Assembly: GCF_030177935.1 (NCBI RefSeq)
Contig: NZ_CP089974.1
Location: forward strand, 1,798,001 to 1,862,000
DNA from: Moraxella haemolytica
GTDB lineage: Bacteria > Pseudomonadota > Gammaproteobacteria > Pseudomonadales > Moraxellaceae
Length of the DNA stretch: 64,000 nucleotides
Direction of reading: 5' to 3'
Shown piece after piece: positions 8,460 to 19,116 of the stretch. Position 1 is the first letter of the stretch, and each line of letters starts with the position of its first letter. The translations under genes were made by a program, and so were the position numbers. The notes under the pieces were generated by a model. That model was not told the origin of the DNA and did not search any database. It saw nothing but the letters and a program-made list of their open reading frames with translations.

Positions 8460-10589
8460 TTACTCGTCGTCGTCATCTTTAGCGGTGAACTTCTTGATGA
8501 TTTCGTCAGCAACATTCTTCGGAGTTTCTTGATATTTTGCAAACTCCATAGAGTAAGTTGCACGACCTTGAGACATAGAACGCATTTGAGTGGCATAACC
8601 AAACATCTCTGCCAATGGTACTTCAGCACGAATGGCTTTGGTGCCACCAGGCAAATCGTCCATACCTTGAACCATACCACGGCGACGGTTTAAATCACCC
8701 ATGATATCGCCCATGTAGTCTTCTGGCGTTTCTACTTCAACTTTCATGATAGGCTCAAGCAGTGCTGGAGACGCTTGCATAAAGCCTTTTTTGAATGCCA
8801 TAGAACCTGCCATCTTAAATGACAATTCATCAGAGTCAACATCGTGGTAAGAACCATCATATAGCGTCGCTTTAATATTCACTACAGGATAGCCTGCTAG
8901 AACGCCATTTTTCATACGCTCTTGAATACCTTTATCGACCGCAGCATGGTATTCTTTAGGTACAACACCGCCAACGATTTCTTCAGCAAATTCGTACTCA
9001 ACTTCACCCATTGGGTCAAGTGGCTCAAGGCGTAACCAAACATGACCGAACTTACCACGACCGCCAGTTTGGCGAACGAATTTACCTTCAACTTCAACGG
9101 TTTGACGAATGGTTTCACGGTAAGCAACTTGTGGTGCACCGATATTGGCTTCAACACCAAATTCACGCTTCATACGGTCAACAATGATGTCAAGGTGCAA
9201 CTCACCCATACCAGAGATGATGGTTTGACCTGATTCTTCATCGGTACGCACACGGAATGAAGGGTCTTCTTTTGCCAAACGACCTAGAGCGATAGACATC
9301 TTCTCTTGGTCAGCTTTAGTCTTAGGCTCAACAGCCAAGCTAATAACTGGGTCTGGGAATTCCATACGCTCAAGAGTAATGACATTATCGTTGTCGCACA
9401 GGGTATCACCAGTGGTTACATCTTTTAGACCGACAAATGCTACGATATCGCCTGTACGAACTTCATCAACTTCGTTTTGACTGTTGGCGTGCATCTCAAC
9501 GATACGACCAATACGCTCACGCTTCATCTTAACAGGGTTGTACACGCTATCGCCTTGTTTAGCAACACCTGAGTACACACGAACGAAGGTTAGGTTACCC
9601 ACATATTTGTCGTTCATGATTTTGAACGCAAGTGCAGCAAATGGCTCGTCATCAGAAGATTCACGGCTGCCTTCGGTCTCGTCTTTATCATCTAAAATAC
9701 CTTTGATGGCTTCAACATCAGTTGGAGCAGGTAGGAACTCGATGACTGCGTCAAGCATACGCTGAACGCCTTTGTTTTTAAAGGCAGTACCACATAGCAT
9801 AGGCTGGATTTCACATGCCAAAGTACGAGTACGCAAACCAGCAACGATGTCCTCACGAGACAAATCGCCTTCTTCTAGGTATTTGTCCATCAGCTCTTCT
9901 GAGCTTTCTGCAGCTGCCTCAACCATGTTGTTACGCCATTCTTCAGCGATATCAACCAAATCAGCAGGAATGTCGCCATACTCAAACTTCATGCCTTGAG
10001 ATTCCACATCCCAAATGATGGCTTTCATTTCTAGTAGGTCAATGACACCTTCAAAACTGTCTTCTGCACCGATTGGCACAACCACTGGCACAGGATTACC
10101 GCCTAGACGAGTTTTTACTTGCTCAACCACACGGAAGAAGTTTGCACCAGTACGGTCCATTTTGTTAACAAATGCCAAACGAGGCACTCTATATTTGTTT
10201 GCTTGACGCCATACAGTTTCAGACTGAGGTTGTACACCACCAACCGCACAATAAACCATACATGCACCATCAAGAACACGCATAGAACGCTCAACTTCGA
10301 TGGTGAAGTCAACGTGACCCGGGGTGTCAATTAGGTTAATGCGGTGTTCTGGGAATTGGTCTGACATACCTGACCAAAAGCAGGTGGTTGCAGCAGAAGT
10401 AATGGTAATACCACGCTCTTGCTCTTGCTCCATCCAGTCCATCGTTGCAGCACCTTCATGCACTTCACCGATTTTGTGGCTTTTACCTGTGTAGAACAAA
10501 ATACGCTCTGACGTGGTGGTTTTACCTGCGTCAATGTGAGCTGAGATACCGATATTACGATATCTATTTAAGGGAGTCTTACGAGCCAT
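8460..10589 (-). CDS. fusA: translation elongation factor G
   Basis: 709 residues, full length. GTPase motifs AHIDAGKTT near residue 18, DTPGHVDF near 90 and NKMDRTGA near 144 are intact, followed by domains II-V of EF-G. The protein drives ribosomal translocation. It lies between rpsG (142 bp upstream) and tuf, the usual str order. The C-terminus ends in an acidic run of Asp-Asp-Asp-Asp-Glu. Confidence 0.99.
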   Translation of the reverse strand: MARKTPLNRYRNIGISAHIDAGKTTTSERILFYTGKSHKIGEVHEGAATMDWMEQEQERGITITSAATTCFWSGMSDQFPEHRINLIDTPGHVDFTIEVERSMRVLDGACMVYCAVGGVQPQSETVWRQANKYRVPRLAFVNKMDRTGANFFRVVEQVKTRLGGNPVPVVVPIGAEDSFEGVIDLLEMKAIIWDVESQGMKFEYGDIPADLVDIAEEWRNNMVEAAAESSEELMDKYLEEGDLSREDIVAGLRTRTLACEIQPMLCGTAFKNKGVQRMLDAVIEFLPAPTDVEAIKGILDDKDETEGSRESSDDEPFAALAFKIMNDKYVGNLTFVRVYSGVAKQGDSVYNPVKMKRERIGRIVEMHANSQNEVDEVRTGDIVAFVGLKDVTTGDTLCDNDNVITLERMEFPDPVISLAVEPKTKADQEKMSIALGRLAKEDPSFRVRTDEESGQTIISGMGELHLDIIVDRMKREFGVEANIGAPQVAYRETIRQTVEVEGKFVRQTGGRGKFGHVWLRLEPLDPMGEVEYEFAEEIVGGVVPKEYHAAVDKGIQERMKNGVLAGYPVVNIKATLYDGSYHDVDSDELSFKMAGSMAFKKGFMQASPALLEPIMKVEVETPEDYMGDIMGDLNRRRGMVQGMDDLPGGTKAIRAEVPLAEMFGYATQMRSMSQGRATYSMEFAKYQETPKNVADEIIKKFTAKDDDDE

Positions 10590-10731
10590 AATTTTTCCTA
10601 GAAAAATTCTGATTAAATTTGGTGTCTGATGGTCTGTTAATAAACCATGACCACCAGACTTATCATTGGGTCAGATAGCAAGCACCCAACCCATGCCTTT
10701 TTGAAAAAGGCTAAATACACTTTTAATAAAA

Positions 10732-11205
10732 TTAAAAGCGGAAATGCGAGAACGCTTTGTTAGCGTCTGCCATGCGGTGAACATCATCACGCTTCTTAAT
10801 GGTAGCACCTTTACCTTCTGCAGCATCATTTAGCTCGCCTGCTAGGCGTAGAGCCATTGATTTTTCAGAACGCTTAGTAGCAGCATCAGCCAGCCAACGC
10901 ATTGCTAGGGCTGTACGACGGGAGGGGCGTACTTCCATAGGTACTTGGTAGGTTGCACCACCCACACGGCGAGCTTTAACCTCTACTGTTGGGCGAACGT
11001 TCTCTAGTACTTCTTCAAAGAAAGCCACAGGATCTTCAACATTGCGTTTAGCGGCAACAGTTTCTAGTGCACCGTAAACGATTTTTTCTGCGACTGATTT
11101 TTTACCATCTACCATAACATGGTTAATAAATTTTGCGATGGTTTGGCTGCCGAATTTTGGATCTGGTAGGATTTCACGGGCAGCGACGACACGACGTCTT
11201 GGCAT
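10732..11205 (-). CDS. rpsG: 30S ribosomal protein S7
   Basis: 157 residues, close to the normal length. It starts [20 protein letters not shown] and keeps the RNA-binding core ([31 protein letters not shown]). S7 nucleates assembly of the 30S head and in other bacteria represses its own operon. It is the second gene of the str operon, 114 bp after rpsL. Confidence 0.98.
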   Translation of the reverse strand: MPRRRVVAAREILPDPKFGSQTIAKFINHVMVDGKKSVAEKIVYGALETVAAKRNVEDPVAFFEEVLENVRPTVEVKARRVGGATYQVPMEVRPSRRTALAMRWLADAATKRSEKSMALRLAGELNDAAEGKGATIKKRDDVHRMADANKAFSHFRF

Positions 11206-11319
11206 AATAGTTTCCTTATATCTTCAGGATAATCTGGTATAAAAGCTAGCTTAACCAGCCTTACTGCGTAAATGGGCTGGGCACACCACACCCTAAATAC
11301 GCAAAAAATGTCTTTAGGC

Positions 11320-11694
11320 TTATGCCTTAGGACGCTTAGCACCGTATTTAGAACGGCCTTGCTTACGGTCTTTAACACCCGCACAGTCAAGTGCACCACG
11401 CACGGTGTGATAACGAACACCTGGTAGGTCTTTTACACGACCACCACGGATCAGTACAACACTGTGCTCTTGAAGGTTGTGGCCTTCACCGCCGATATAG
11501 CTAGATACTTCATAGCCAGAAGTTAGGCGTACACGGCACACTTTACGCATGGCTGAGTTAGGTTTTTTTGGAGTCGTAGTATATACACGAGTACATACGC
11601 CACGACGCTGTGGGCATGCTTGTAGTGCAGGTACTTTCGACTTTTCGGTAATGGTCTTACGACCCTTACGGATAAGTTGGTTTGTGGTTGCCAT
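11320..11694 (-). CDS. rpsL: 30S ribosomal protein S12
   Basis: 124 residues from the ATG at 11692-11694. The frame also reads from a TTG two codons earlier, but [11 protein letters not shown] is the universal S12 start. The two loops where streptomycin-resistance changes arise read TTPKKPNSA and GGRVKDLPG, so both key lysines are wild type. It is the first gene of the str operon and follows a good promoter at 11769-11797. Confidence 0.98.
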   Translation of the reverse strand: MATTNQLIRKGRKTITEKSKVPALQACPQRRGVCTRVYTTTPKKPNSAMRKVCRVRLTSGYEVSSYIGGEGHNLQEHSVVLIRGGRVKDLPGVRYHTVRGALDCAGVKDRKQGRSKYGAKRPKA

Positions 11695-11747
11695 TGGCAA
11701 TTTCTCCCGTTATTAACAATATGGCTAATCTAATGAAATAGCCGACT

Positions 11748-11763
11748 CTCCCCATTTAGGGGC
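11748..11763 (-). promoter_or_regulatory. small hairpin in the rpsL leader
   Basis: A CCCC/GGGG stem with a five- to six-base loop sits in the roughly 65-nt leader between the str promoter and rpsL. It could be a regulatory or stability structure; function is not shown. Confidence 0.35.
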
Positions 11764-11768
11764 AATAT

Positions 11769-11797
11769 ATTATAGATGAAAAGATAAAAAGATACAA
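11769..11797 (-). promoter_or_regulatory. likely sigma-70 promoter of the str operon
   Basis: On the minus strand a perfect TATAAT (11769-11774) is preceded, with 17-bp spacing, by TTGTAT (11792-11797). It lies just upstream of rpsL, and its -35 overlaps the 3' arm of the terminator of the gene before. Confidence 0.65.
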
Positions 11798-11825
11798 GGG
11801 CGAATGAAAAATCATCCACCCTTGT
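11794..11825 (-). terminator. terminator after the EcsC-family gene
   Basis: Minus-strand hairpin of 14 pairs including two or three G-U pairs, with a TTTT loop, followed by ATCTTTTTATC. It stands 29 bp past the stop of the EcsC-family gene. Confidence 0.75.
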
Positions 11826-11853
11826 GCCACTTTCTTATCAGTCATGAAGAAGT

Positions 11854-13521
11854 TTAGCTATCTTGTTCGTTGTCTTTTTGAGTGCTGTCCGTCAAAAGAT
11901 GTGGGCGTCTTGGGCAAAAAGTTGCCATTGCCGTACCTAGCACTTCTTCAATGAGCTCACGATTATAATACACGCCTGCACCCACTGACGCCATCGGCAA
12001 GATTCGTGTAAACCAACTAACATTGAGCTTATCAATATCAATGTATCGTGAAAAATCATCAAGCTGCTTGGCAAAATTATCAGTCGTACGGTATTTTAGC
12101 CCAATATTTTTAAGCTCTTGCTTTAGACTTGAATCTTGAGCATTGATAAAAAACACATTCCCAAAGGCAAGTGCAGTTAAGATGACCTGTTTTTCTTGTA
12201 GCTTACTTAGGTTTGCCCCAGACAACACGCCATAGGCAATTTTTACACCCTCTACACCCACCAAAGGCTTATCATAAATCAGTGCAATCTGATAAACAGA
12301 CTTTAACGATACCATCAGTAGCCATGCGGTATCTGCAATGACGCCTTTTACTCCAAACAGCCCAGACAATCCGCCCATCACCGCTAACGCTCGATTCTGA
12401 TTGGCGATATCTCGTGCAAAATCATCACGCTCAGCATCGGTTAAACTTGACAGCTTATCAAAGCGACTGTCCTTTTGTAGGTCTTTTTTTGCCCAGTTGT
12501 TCGCCCAATACGCCGCCTTATCAAAGAGTTTTTTTGATAAACTACCCACCTCCATGCTTGGAGCTACCTTACCCACCAAAGACTGTGCTTTAGCAAGCCT
12601 ACCACCAAATAATTGCGAACCAATGGTTGATGCTTGCATTCTAAAGGCATCTTCACCAAAATCACTACTACCCAAATCCACTGGGGTAAAATCCTTAGTA
12701 AAAGAAGCGTTCGTACCACGCAGATAAACACCAATCTTGCCAAGCAAAGACTGGCTCTCTTGTGAAGATTGCTCGCCTTGAGCTTGAATTTTTTCAACTT
12801 GAGTTTCAATCTGGTAAGCCATGTGATCTACTCGGTCTTGAGTGCTTTGCTTGACCTCCTCAAAAACCTCTTGAAGCTGGTCTTTTACTTCGTCCGCCTT
12901 CTCCCTGCCCTGCTCTAACACCTCTTGAGCTTTTTGTTTAAAATCCCCAATGACCGTTTGAGCTTTTTGTTGGGCATCGTTAATGACATCCCCTGCTTTT
13001 TCTTTTAACTCATCTGCTTTTTCTTGAAGCTCGCCTTTAACTGTATCTACTTTATCTTTGGCAGTCTCTAAAGTTTGCTCGGCTTTTACTTTGGTGTCGG
13101 CTGCCACATCCTCGATTTGTTCTTTTAAGTTGGTGATTTTTTCTGTGGTATCTACCTTTAACTCCTCAGTCTGACCCTGTACCACTTCTTTGACTGCTTG
13201 AGTTTGATGAACAACCTTATCTTTGACATCATCAATATCAGTCTTTATGTCAGCTGTTTGTTGTTTAATTTCTTTGGTTTTTTCTTTAGCAATGTCTGCT
13301 TTTGATTCAATCAGTTCTTTAGCCTGTTTTTCCACCGCTTTGGCTTCTTCGGCTTTATCTGCCTTTTGATCCGCTTCTTCTTTGACAGATCCTTTTACCA
13401 CCAGTACATCTTGCACTGATTTGTTGGCAATATCTACATGACCCACAACCTCCACACCATCGGTATTTTCTAGGGCTTCGGCAAATTGGTCTAAATTGTC
13501 GGTTTTTGGTGTGTTTGACAT
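11854..13521 (-). CDS. EcsC-family protein with long amphipathic helical N-terminus
   Basis: 555 residues. Residues about 1-270 are very rich in Lys, Glu, Ala, Gln and Asp, with repeating elements such as KADEVKDQ, QEVLEQGREK and KEKAGDVIN. This suggests long amphipathic or coiled-coil helices of the LEA/apolipoprotein type. Residues about 300-545 look like an EcsC domain (AYWANNWAKKDLQ, then a hydrophobic stretch GGLSGLFGVKGVIADTAWLLMVSLKSVYQIAL). EcsC proteins are poorly understood. No signal peptide is seen, so a cytoplasmic, membrane-associated protein is inferred. It stands alone between fabB (divergent) and the str operon. Confidence 0.7.
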   Translation of the reverse strand: MSNTPKTDNLDQFAEALENTDGVEVVGHVDIANKSVQDVLVVKGSVKEEADQKADKAEEAKAVEKQAKELIESKADIAKEKTKEIKQQTADIKTDIDDVKDKVVHQTQAVKEVVQGQTEELKVDTTEKITNLKEQIEDVAADTKVKAEQTLETAKDKVDTVKGELQEKADELKEKAGDVINDAQQKAQTVIGDFKQKAQEVLEQGREKADEVKDQLQEVFEEVKQSTQDRVDHMAYQIETQVEKIQAQGEQSSQESQSLLGKIGVYLRGTNASFTKDFTPVDLGSSDFGEDAFRMQASTIGSQLFGGRLAKAQSLVGKVAPSMEVGSLSKKLFDKAAYWANNWAKKDLQKDSRFDKLSSLTDAERDDFARDIANQNRALAVMGGLSGLFGVKGVIADTAWLLMVSLKSVYQIALIYDKPLVGVEGVKIAYGVLSGANLSKLQEKQVILTALAFGNVFFINAQDSSLKQELKNIGLKYRTTDNFAKQLDDFSRYIDIDKLNVSWFTRILPMASVGAGVYYNRELIEEVLGTAMATFCPRRPHLLTDSTQKDNEQDS

Positions 13522-13773
13522 GATTTTCTCCTTAAAAATTAACCATTAAAGAGTAACATAAACACACCAATTTCGCTAAATAAAAAGTTAGGCAAATTGT
13601 TACTATATCAATCAAATATTACAGAGCGTTTAGATAAGTAAGAATCCGTAGAAAAAATACACGGAATACTTTAGAAAACTTTTCCCATGCGTTAAATAAT
13701 TTGTTACAATAGCACCAATACAAGTGTAAACTTTGAGACACTTGGCAATTTATTTAATTGATAAGGAAAAACC

Positions 13774-15006
13774 ATGAAAAGAGTCGTGATTACAGGCATG
13801 GGCATTGTCTCAAATATCGGCAATGATTTAGCCACTGTTACCGACAGCCTAAAAACTGGAAAGTCTGGTTTGATTTACAATCAAAGCTATGCTGATAATG
13901 GCTTTAAGTCTTGCGTATCAGGCTCGATTGATCAAAGCCTACTTGATACCTCTGCCATTGACCGCAAACTAAAACGCTTTATGTCAGATGCCAGTCTTTA
14001 TGCCTATGTGTCAGCACTTGCTGCCATAAAAAATGCAGGGCTAAGTGTAGATGATATCGCCAATAACCCACGCATTGCGGTCGTGGCTGGCTCTGGCGGA
14101 GCAAGCACCGCCGATGTGGTCAATTCGGTGGACAACATGAAAGCAAAGGGACTTCGTGGTGTTGGGGCGGTCTCTGTCCCAAAAATCATGAGTAGCACAG
14201 TATCAGCAACGCTAACCACTGGTTTAAAGATTAAGGGCATCAGTTATTCACTTTCATCTGCCTGTGCCACATCTAGCCATTGCGTGGGTCATGCGATGGA
14301 GCTGATTCAGCTTGGCAAAGCAGACATGGTGTTGGCAGGCGGTGGAGAGAGCGAGCATTGGACGCAATCGTGTATGTTTGACGCCATGGGAGCAATGAGT
14401 ACTCAGTACAACGACACACCTACCACCGCAAGCCGTCCTTATGATGCCACTCGTGATGGCTTTGTCATCGCAGGTGGTGGTGGCATGGTAGTCGTGGAGA
14501 CTCTAGAGCATGCACAGGCTCGTGGAGCGACAATTCTTGCCGAAATCGTGGGCTATGGAGCGACCTCAGACGGAGCGGAAATGGTCGCACCCAGTGGCGA
14601 AGGGGCAACTCGCTGTATGCAAATCGCACTGGCTCAAGCAGGGCTTGACACGGTGGACTATATAAACTCGCATGGCACCAGTACGCCACTAGGCGACATC
14701 ACTGAGTTGCACGCCATCTCAGACGTGTTTGGCGGTGCGGACAAAACCCCGCCAATCAGCTCAACCAAATCCATGACGGGGCATAGCCTAGGAGCGGTGG
14801 GCGTACAAGAGCTGATTTATTGCGTGCTGATGATGAATCATGATTTTATCGCCCCAAGCATTAACATCACCAACATGGACGAACAAGCCAAGCCTTTTGA
14901 CATCGTTCAGACCACACGCCAAACCGAGATTGACACCGCCATGAGCAATAGCTTTGGTTTTGGTGGAACAAATTCGGCCTTGGTGTTAAAAAAGTTTAAA
15001 GGCTAA
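13774..15006 (+). CDS. fabB: beta-ketoacyl-ACP synthase I
   Basis: 410 residues. The Cys-His-His triad of KAS I/II enzymes is present at Cys164 (SSACATSS), His300 ([11 protein letters not shown]) and His337 (MTGHSLGA), with the conserved Lys332 and the C-terminal glycine loop SFGFGGTN. The enzyme extends acyl-ACP in fatty-acid synthesis, and the FabB type also carries the step needed for unsaturated fatty acids. The overall sequence looks like FabB and not FabF. The ATG has a ribosome site AAGGAAAA. It is transcribed alone and followed by a terminator. Confidence 0.95.
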   Translation: MKRVVITGMGIVSNIGNDLATVTDSLKTGKSGLIYNQSYADNGFKSCVSGSIDQSLLDTSAIDRKLKRFMSDASLYAYVSALAAIKNAGLSVDDIANNPRIAVVAGSGGASTADVVNSVDNMKAKGLRGVGAVSVPKIMSSTVSATLTTGLKIKGISYSLSSACATSSHCVGHAMELIQLGKADMVLAGGGESEHWTQSCMFDAMGAMSTQYNDTPTTASRPYDATRDGFVIAGGGGMVVVETLEHAQARGATILAEIVGYGATSDGAEMVAPSGEGATRCMQIALAQAGLDTVDYINSHGTSTPLGDITELHAISDVFGGADKTPPISSTKSMTGHSLGAVGVQELIYCVLMMNHDFIAPSINITNMDEQAKPFDIVQTTRQTEIDTAMSNSFGFGGTNSALVLKKFKG

Positions 15007-15011
15007 CAATC

Positions 15012-15045
15012 AAAAGGGCTGTGAAAAAAAAATCATAGCCCTTTT
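15012..15045 (+). terminator. terminator after fabB
   Basis: A nine-base stem AAAAGGGCT (15012-15020) pairs with 15037-15045, ending in TTTT, 6 bp after the fabB stop codon. Confidence 0.75.
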
Positions 15046-15196
15046 AGGTTATTCATTGAGTAAAAGTTCTTACAACCGTTCTTGGTGTCTTTTAATTTAA
15101 ATGAATAAATGAGCTAAGTAAATCCATCAACCACCCCTTTTTCTTTTTCCTATTTTGTTTTACAATTTGCCTGTCATCAGTCTATTCACTTCCACC

Positions 15197-16546
15197 ATGC
15201 TCACATACCCCATTCATACTACGCACACCCCAAGCCAACTGGTCGCACTCATTGCCACACATCACCCTGATTGGCAGGTGTGTTTTTTAAACAATAATCA
15301 CCGCCCTGTCATCGGCATTCGCCCTGTCATATCATGGATAGCGACTTTTACAGATACGCTATTGATAGATAGACAAGCACGCCATACCAAATCTCAACGC
15401 TATACATCTACTTATACTGATTGGCAAAACGAGCTTATCGCCTATTGCCAGAACCAAACCATCACACCCACACATCAAGGCGACTACACACATGGCTTGA
15501 TGGGTTTTATTGGTTACGACCTGTCCGCTCATGAATTAAATGCTGATATTGCCATCAAGCCAAATCAGCCTTGTGCTTATTTTGGGCATTATGATATTTA
15601 TTTAAAGCCATGCGAATATGGATTTAGCTTGATTGGCATGAATGATGATGTGTACATTTTTGATGAAGTAAAAGCTACATTAAACGATTTACTCAATCAA
15701 AAATTACCACAACCAACATCCGCCCAATTTGTCCCATCATGGAAAAAGGTGGATTATGCCCATGCTTTTAATCAAGTTCAAGAATACATCAAAGCAGGCG
15801 ACACCTATCAAATTAACCTAACCCAAAGTTGGCAAGCAGATTTGACCGACTTGGCAAGTTTTTTGCCCATTTTGGGGCGAACGATGAATGCCCCTTTTGC
15901 AGGTTATTTGTCATTAAATGGTTTTGAACTTTTGTCAGTATCGCCAGAGTTGTTTTTTGAGTTTTATCAAAAAAACAATCACATTCATCTTACCACCAAG
16001 CCCATCAAAGGCACACGCCCACGACACAGCGACCCTATGCTTGATGATGAACTAAAAAATGAACTGGCAAATAGCGAAAAAGACATCAGCGAAAACTTGA
16101 TGATTGTGGATTTACTGCGTAATGATTTGGGTAAATACGCCCATATCGGCACGGTAAAAACCCCAAAACGCTTTGCCATTGAGAGTTTTCAAAATGTTCA
16201 TCATATGGTTAGCACCATCACAGCACAATTAAATCATACGCATTCTCTGGAAGTGTTATTTGGTTCTTTGCCCGCAGGCTCTATCACAGGCACACCCAAA
16301 AAAAGGGCGTGTGAGATTATTCATGAATTAGAAGTCTCACCTCGTGGGGCGTATTGTGGGACAATGGGTTATCTAAATTTTGATGGGTCAGGCGTGTGGA
16401 ATGTATTGATTCGCACCTTACAACAATCCAACAAATGCGAGCTTTGGGCAGGTGGCGGCATTACCATCAAATCTGATATGGCTGATGAATACCAAGAATG
16501 CACCGACAAGGTGGGGGCGATTATCCGACTGATGGCACAGTCCTAA
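15197..16546 (+). CDS. pabB: aminodeoxychorismate synthase component I
   Basis: 449 residues from the ATG at 15197; the frame is open from a TTG at 15155, but the extra 14 residues look unconserved. Chorismate-binding enzyme motifs are clear: PIKGTRPR with Lys271, the residue that marks PabB over TrpE-type enzymes, then MIVDLLRNDLG, GSLPAGSITGTPKKRA and RGAYCGTMGY. With a PabA-type glutaminase, not seen nearby, it makes 4-amino-4-deoxychorismate for folate. The N-terminal half is less conserved, as is normal. No clear ribosome site precedes the ATG. Confidence 0.9.
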   Translation: MLTYPIHTTHTPSQLVALIATHHPDWQVCFLNNNHRPVIGIRPVISWIATFTDTLLIDRQARHTKSQRYTSTYTDWQNELIAYCQNQTITPTHQGDYTHGLMGFIGYDLSAHELNADIAIKPNQPCAYFGHYDIYLKPCEYGFSLIGMNDDVYIFDEVKATLNDLLNQKLPQPTSAQFVPSWKKVDYAHAFNQVQEYIKAGDTYQINLTQSWQADLTDLASFLPILGRTMNAPFAGYLSLNGFELLSVSPELFFEFYQKNNHIHLTTKPIKGTRPRHSDPMLDDELKNELANSEKDISENLMIVDLLRNDLGKYAHIGTVKTPKRFAIESFQNVHHMVSTITAQLNHTHSLEVLFGSLPAGSITGTPKKRACEIIHELEVSPRGAYCGTMGYLNFDGSGVWNVLIRTLQQSNKCELWAGGGITIKSDMADEYQECTDKVGAIIRLMAQS

Positions 16547-16576
16547 GTCTTAAGCCCTAGCTTAAGACAAGCCCTA

Positions 16577-16603
16577 AAAATCCGCCCTTTTTGGACGGAT
16601 TTT
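16577..16603. terminator. intrinsic terminator between convergent pabB and pepP
   Basis: Stem AAAATCCG (16577-16584) with CGGATTTT (16596-16603) and an 11-base loop. The A/T arms allow use in both directions. Confidence 0.75.
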
Positions 16604-16627
16604 GGGTTGGGTCAAGATAAGCACCGC

Positions 16628-18415
16628 TTAAATCGCCTGCGTGCGTTCAATGAGCCACGCCTTAGCATCACCATCAACCAAATCAAGTAGCTCATCATGC
16701 ACTTTTTGATGATAGTTGTTCAACCAGTCTTTTTCTTGAGCAGTCAATAGCTCGGGCAAAATCAAGCGAGTGTCAAACGGACATAAGGTCAAGTCTTCAA
16801 ATTTAGCAAACTCACCATATTCGGTGCTATGAGCAGGTATGGTTGCTACTAGGTTTTCTAGGCGAACACCCCACTTACCCTCACGGTATAACCCTGGCTC
16901 ATTACTGGTAACCATGCCAAGTTGCAGGGTGCGTTCTGGCAACACAGGTGCAGTACGAGAGATGACTTGTGGACCTTCATGAACATTTAGAAAATAACCC
17001 ACGCCATGACCTGTGCCATGCCCATAATCAAGACCCTGTTGCCATAGCTGATTGCGTGCCAGTACATCAATCTCAGCCGATAAAATACCCACAGGATAAA
17101 CCGCCATGGCTAGGGCAATATGTGCCTTTAAAACAAAAGTAACATCACGCTTTTCATCATCGCTGATATCGCCCACGCCTGCCATACGAGTAATGTCGGT
17201 TGTGCCATTATAATACTGAGCCCCTGAGTCAATCAGTAGCAATCCAGAACCTTTGATATTGGCATGATACGCTTGGGTCGCCTTATAGTGGACGATTGCC
17301 CCATTGCCCTGAAAGCCAGCAATGGTATCAAAACTTGCCGAAACATAGTGTGGCTGTTTACTACGAGCCTCGGTCAGCATATCGGCAATATCAAGCTCAC
17401 TGGTGGCAACACCTTCTTTGATGCGTTTTTCAAATTCACTAAAAAATTCACACAACGCCGCTCCATCTTGTCGCATCGCTTGGCGAATATGGGTCAATGC
17501 TGATGTGGTCTTGACCGCCTTAAATACGGTGCTTGGGTTGGTGGCATATACAACGCTTAGCCCACCTATCTCTTTTAGCGTACCGACACTCACTTTGGCA
17601 GGATCAATCAGTAGCACGCCTGATAACATTGATAACGCCTTAGACACATTGTCATAATCATCAATCTGAACACCTGCTGCCAGTAGTACTGCTTTTGCTG
17701 CGTCATTTAGTTTATTTTGATGAACAAATAAAGTTGCACAATCTTGGCTGATGAGTAAGTGCGACAAGAAAACAGGGTTGAACGACACATCACTACCACG
17801 CAGATTGGTCAGCCATGCGATGTCATCAAGACTAGAAATCAGATGATGGTCAGCCCCCAACTCACTCATCTTGGCACGCACTTTGGCGAACTTAGCAGTA
17901 GCAGATTCATCAATGAACAACTCACCGTGCGGATAAATTGGACTATCTGGCAAGGCAGGACGCTCATGCCATACTGACTGTAATAGATCAGATTCGGTGG
18001 CAAGTTTAATGTTTTTGTCCTTAAAAATCTCAGATAAAGTAGTACTCTCCGATACAGACAGCACCGCCCCATCAATCGCAACCGTCGCACCACTTGGTAG
18101 ATTTTCTGCCAAAAACTTACCAAAAGTTGGGTGCCCTTGTGTCATTTTTTTAAGTTCGATGCCTGTACCTTCAAGCTGTATGGGTGCTTGTACCCAATAG
18201 CGTGCATCCGTCCAAAGCCCTGCAAAGTCTTGGGTGATGACCAAAGTGCCCACAGAACCTGTAAACCCAGAAACCCATTCACGACCTTGCCAATAGATAG
18301 GCAAATATTCTGATATGTGCGGATCAGCCGATGGGATAATCAATGCGTCAATTTGATGCGACTGCATCACAGCTCGAAGACTCTGCACACGCTCACGATG
18401 GATGTTGGTTGTCAT
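16628..18415 (-). CDS. aminopeptidase P family Xaa-Pro aminopeptidase
   Basis: 595 residues, the long three-domain form similar to eukaryotic cytosolic aminopeptidase P. Two creatinase-like domains (ADPHISEYLP near residue 30; second half about 160-310) precede an M24 metallopeptidase domain. Metal-binding motifs are visible: LLIDSGAQYYNGTTDITR (two Asp), GHGTGHGVGY (His), NEPGLY and VRLENL (Glu). It removes N-terminal residues before proline. The ATG is at 18413-18415. It is monocistronic between a terminator upstream (18529-18555) and one downstream. Confidence 0.92.
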   Translation of the reverse strand: MTTNIHRERVQSLRAVMQSHQIDALIIPSADPHISEYLPIYWQGREWVSGFTGSVGTLVITQDFAGLWTDARYWVQAPIQLEGTGIELKKMTQGHPTFGKFLAENLPSGATVAIDGAVLSVSESTTLSEIFKDKNIKLATESDLLQSVWHERPALPDSPIYPHGELFIDESATAKFAKVRAKMSELGADHHLISSLDDIAWLTNLRGSDVSFNPVFLSHLLISQDCATLFVHQNKLNDAAKAVLLAAGVQIDDYDNVSKALSMLSGVLLIDPAKVSVGTLKEIGGLSVVYATNPSTVFKAVKTTSALTHIRQAMRQDGAALCEFFSEFEKRIKEGVATSELDIADMLTEARSKQPHYVSASFDTIAGFQGNGAIVHYKATQAYHANIKGSGLLLIDSGAQYYNGTTDITRMAGVGDISDDEKRDVTFVLKAHIALAMAVYPVGILSAEIDVLARNQLWQQGLDYGHGTGHGVGYFLNVHEGPQVISRTAPVLPERTLQLGMVTSNEPGLYREGKWGVRLENLVATIPAHSTEYGEFAKFEDLTLCPFDTRLILPELLTAQEKDWLNNYHQKVHDELLDLVDGDAKAWLIERTQAI

Positions 18416-18528
18416 ATCCGCTCCTTTTTTGGGAATTGTTAAGATTGATAATCAATGACAATTGATAGTAAATGCTTGGTTATTCTATCACAACTTGTTT
18501 GGATTTGCTTGATGATAAATACAAATAA

Positions 18529-18555
18529 AAAACCTTGCTCATCGAGCAAGGTTTT
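18529..18555 (-). terminator. terminator after the small membrane-anchored protein gene
   Basis: A perfect 12-bp stem (18529-18540 with 18544-18555) and a three-base loop, with T runs on the minus strand. It separates the 18618-19025 gene from the aminopeptidase gene. Confidence 0.85.
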
Positions 18556-18565
18556 ATCTGCAAAA

Positions 18566-18600
18566 ATAACTTAAAAATCAAGCATGCTTCTTTAAGTTAT
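18566..18600. repeat. second hairpin near the same gene end
   Basis: A 10-bp inverted repeat ATAACTTAAA / TTTAAGTTAT (18566-18575 with 18591-18600), only 17 bp past the stop of the 18618 gene. It may help form the 3' end of the transcript. Confidence 0.5.
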
Positions 18601-18617
18601 CCTAATAACAATCAGGC

Positions 18618-19025
18618 TTATTTTTGCTTGTCCGTTTCAGTAGCTTCTTCTTGAGTAGCTTGCTTGTCTTCTGCCACCTTAGGCATTGGAGCGGTATTGG
18701 TGGTGTCTGCTGGTGCAGTCTGAGCAGCAGGCTTATCTTCAGTTGCTGTTGCTTGAGTTGGTGCTTGGGCATCTTCTGCCGTTTGCTCAAGTTTATCTTG
18801 AGCTTCAGCCACTGCCGTGTCGCTCGCTTGAGTAGGCTGTGCTTCTGCCGTACTTGACTCTACAGTCTGTTCTTGTTCAGTTGGTGTTGCTGGCTGATGC
18901 TCGCCTGCTGGACGGAGAAAAGCAGAAATACCAATAGCAACAATCATCACAAGTAAAAGAACGATACCAACAAGAGCAGTAACCGACTCTTTGATTGGGT
19001 TATTATTTGATGCATCATGTGCCAT
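18618..19025 (-). CDS. small single-pass protein with Thr/Ala/Gln/Glu-rich tail, unknown function
   Basis: 135 residues. A short polar start (MAHDASNNNPIKESV) leads into one transmembrane segment at about residues 16-37 (ALVGIVLLLVMIVAIGISAFL). The remaining ~95 residues are low complexity, dominated by Ala, Thr, Gln, Glu and Pro, and look disordered. There is no catalytic motif. The likely topology is N-in with the tail in the periplasm. I do not recognise the family. The gene has its own terminator and an AGGTGA-like ribosome site before the ATG. Confidence 0.7.
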   Translation of the reverse strand: MAHDASNNNPIKESVTALVGIVLLLVMIVAIGISAFLRPAGEHQPATPTEQEQTVESSTAEAQPTQASDTAVAEAQDKLEQTAEDAQAPTQATATEDKPAAQTAPADTTNTAPMPKVAEDKQATQEEATETDKQK

Positions 19026-19116
19026 AAATCACCTGTCGTAACGATGGGTTAATTAAATTAAGTATTTGGGATAACGGTTTGGGTAAACTTTACCCTATTA
19101 TATACCAATTTTTGTA

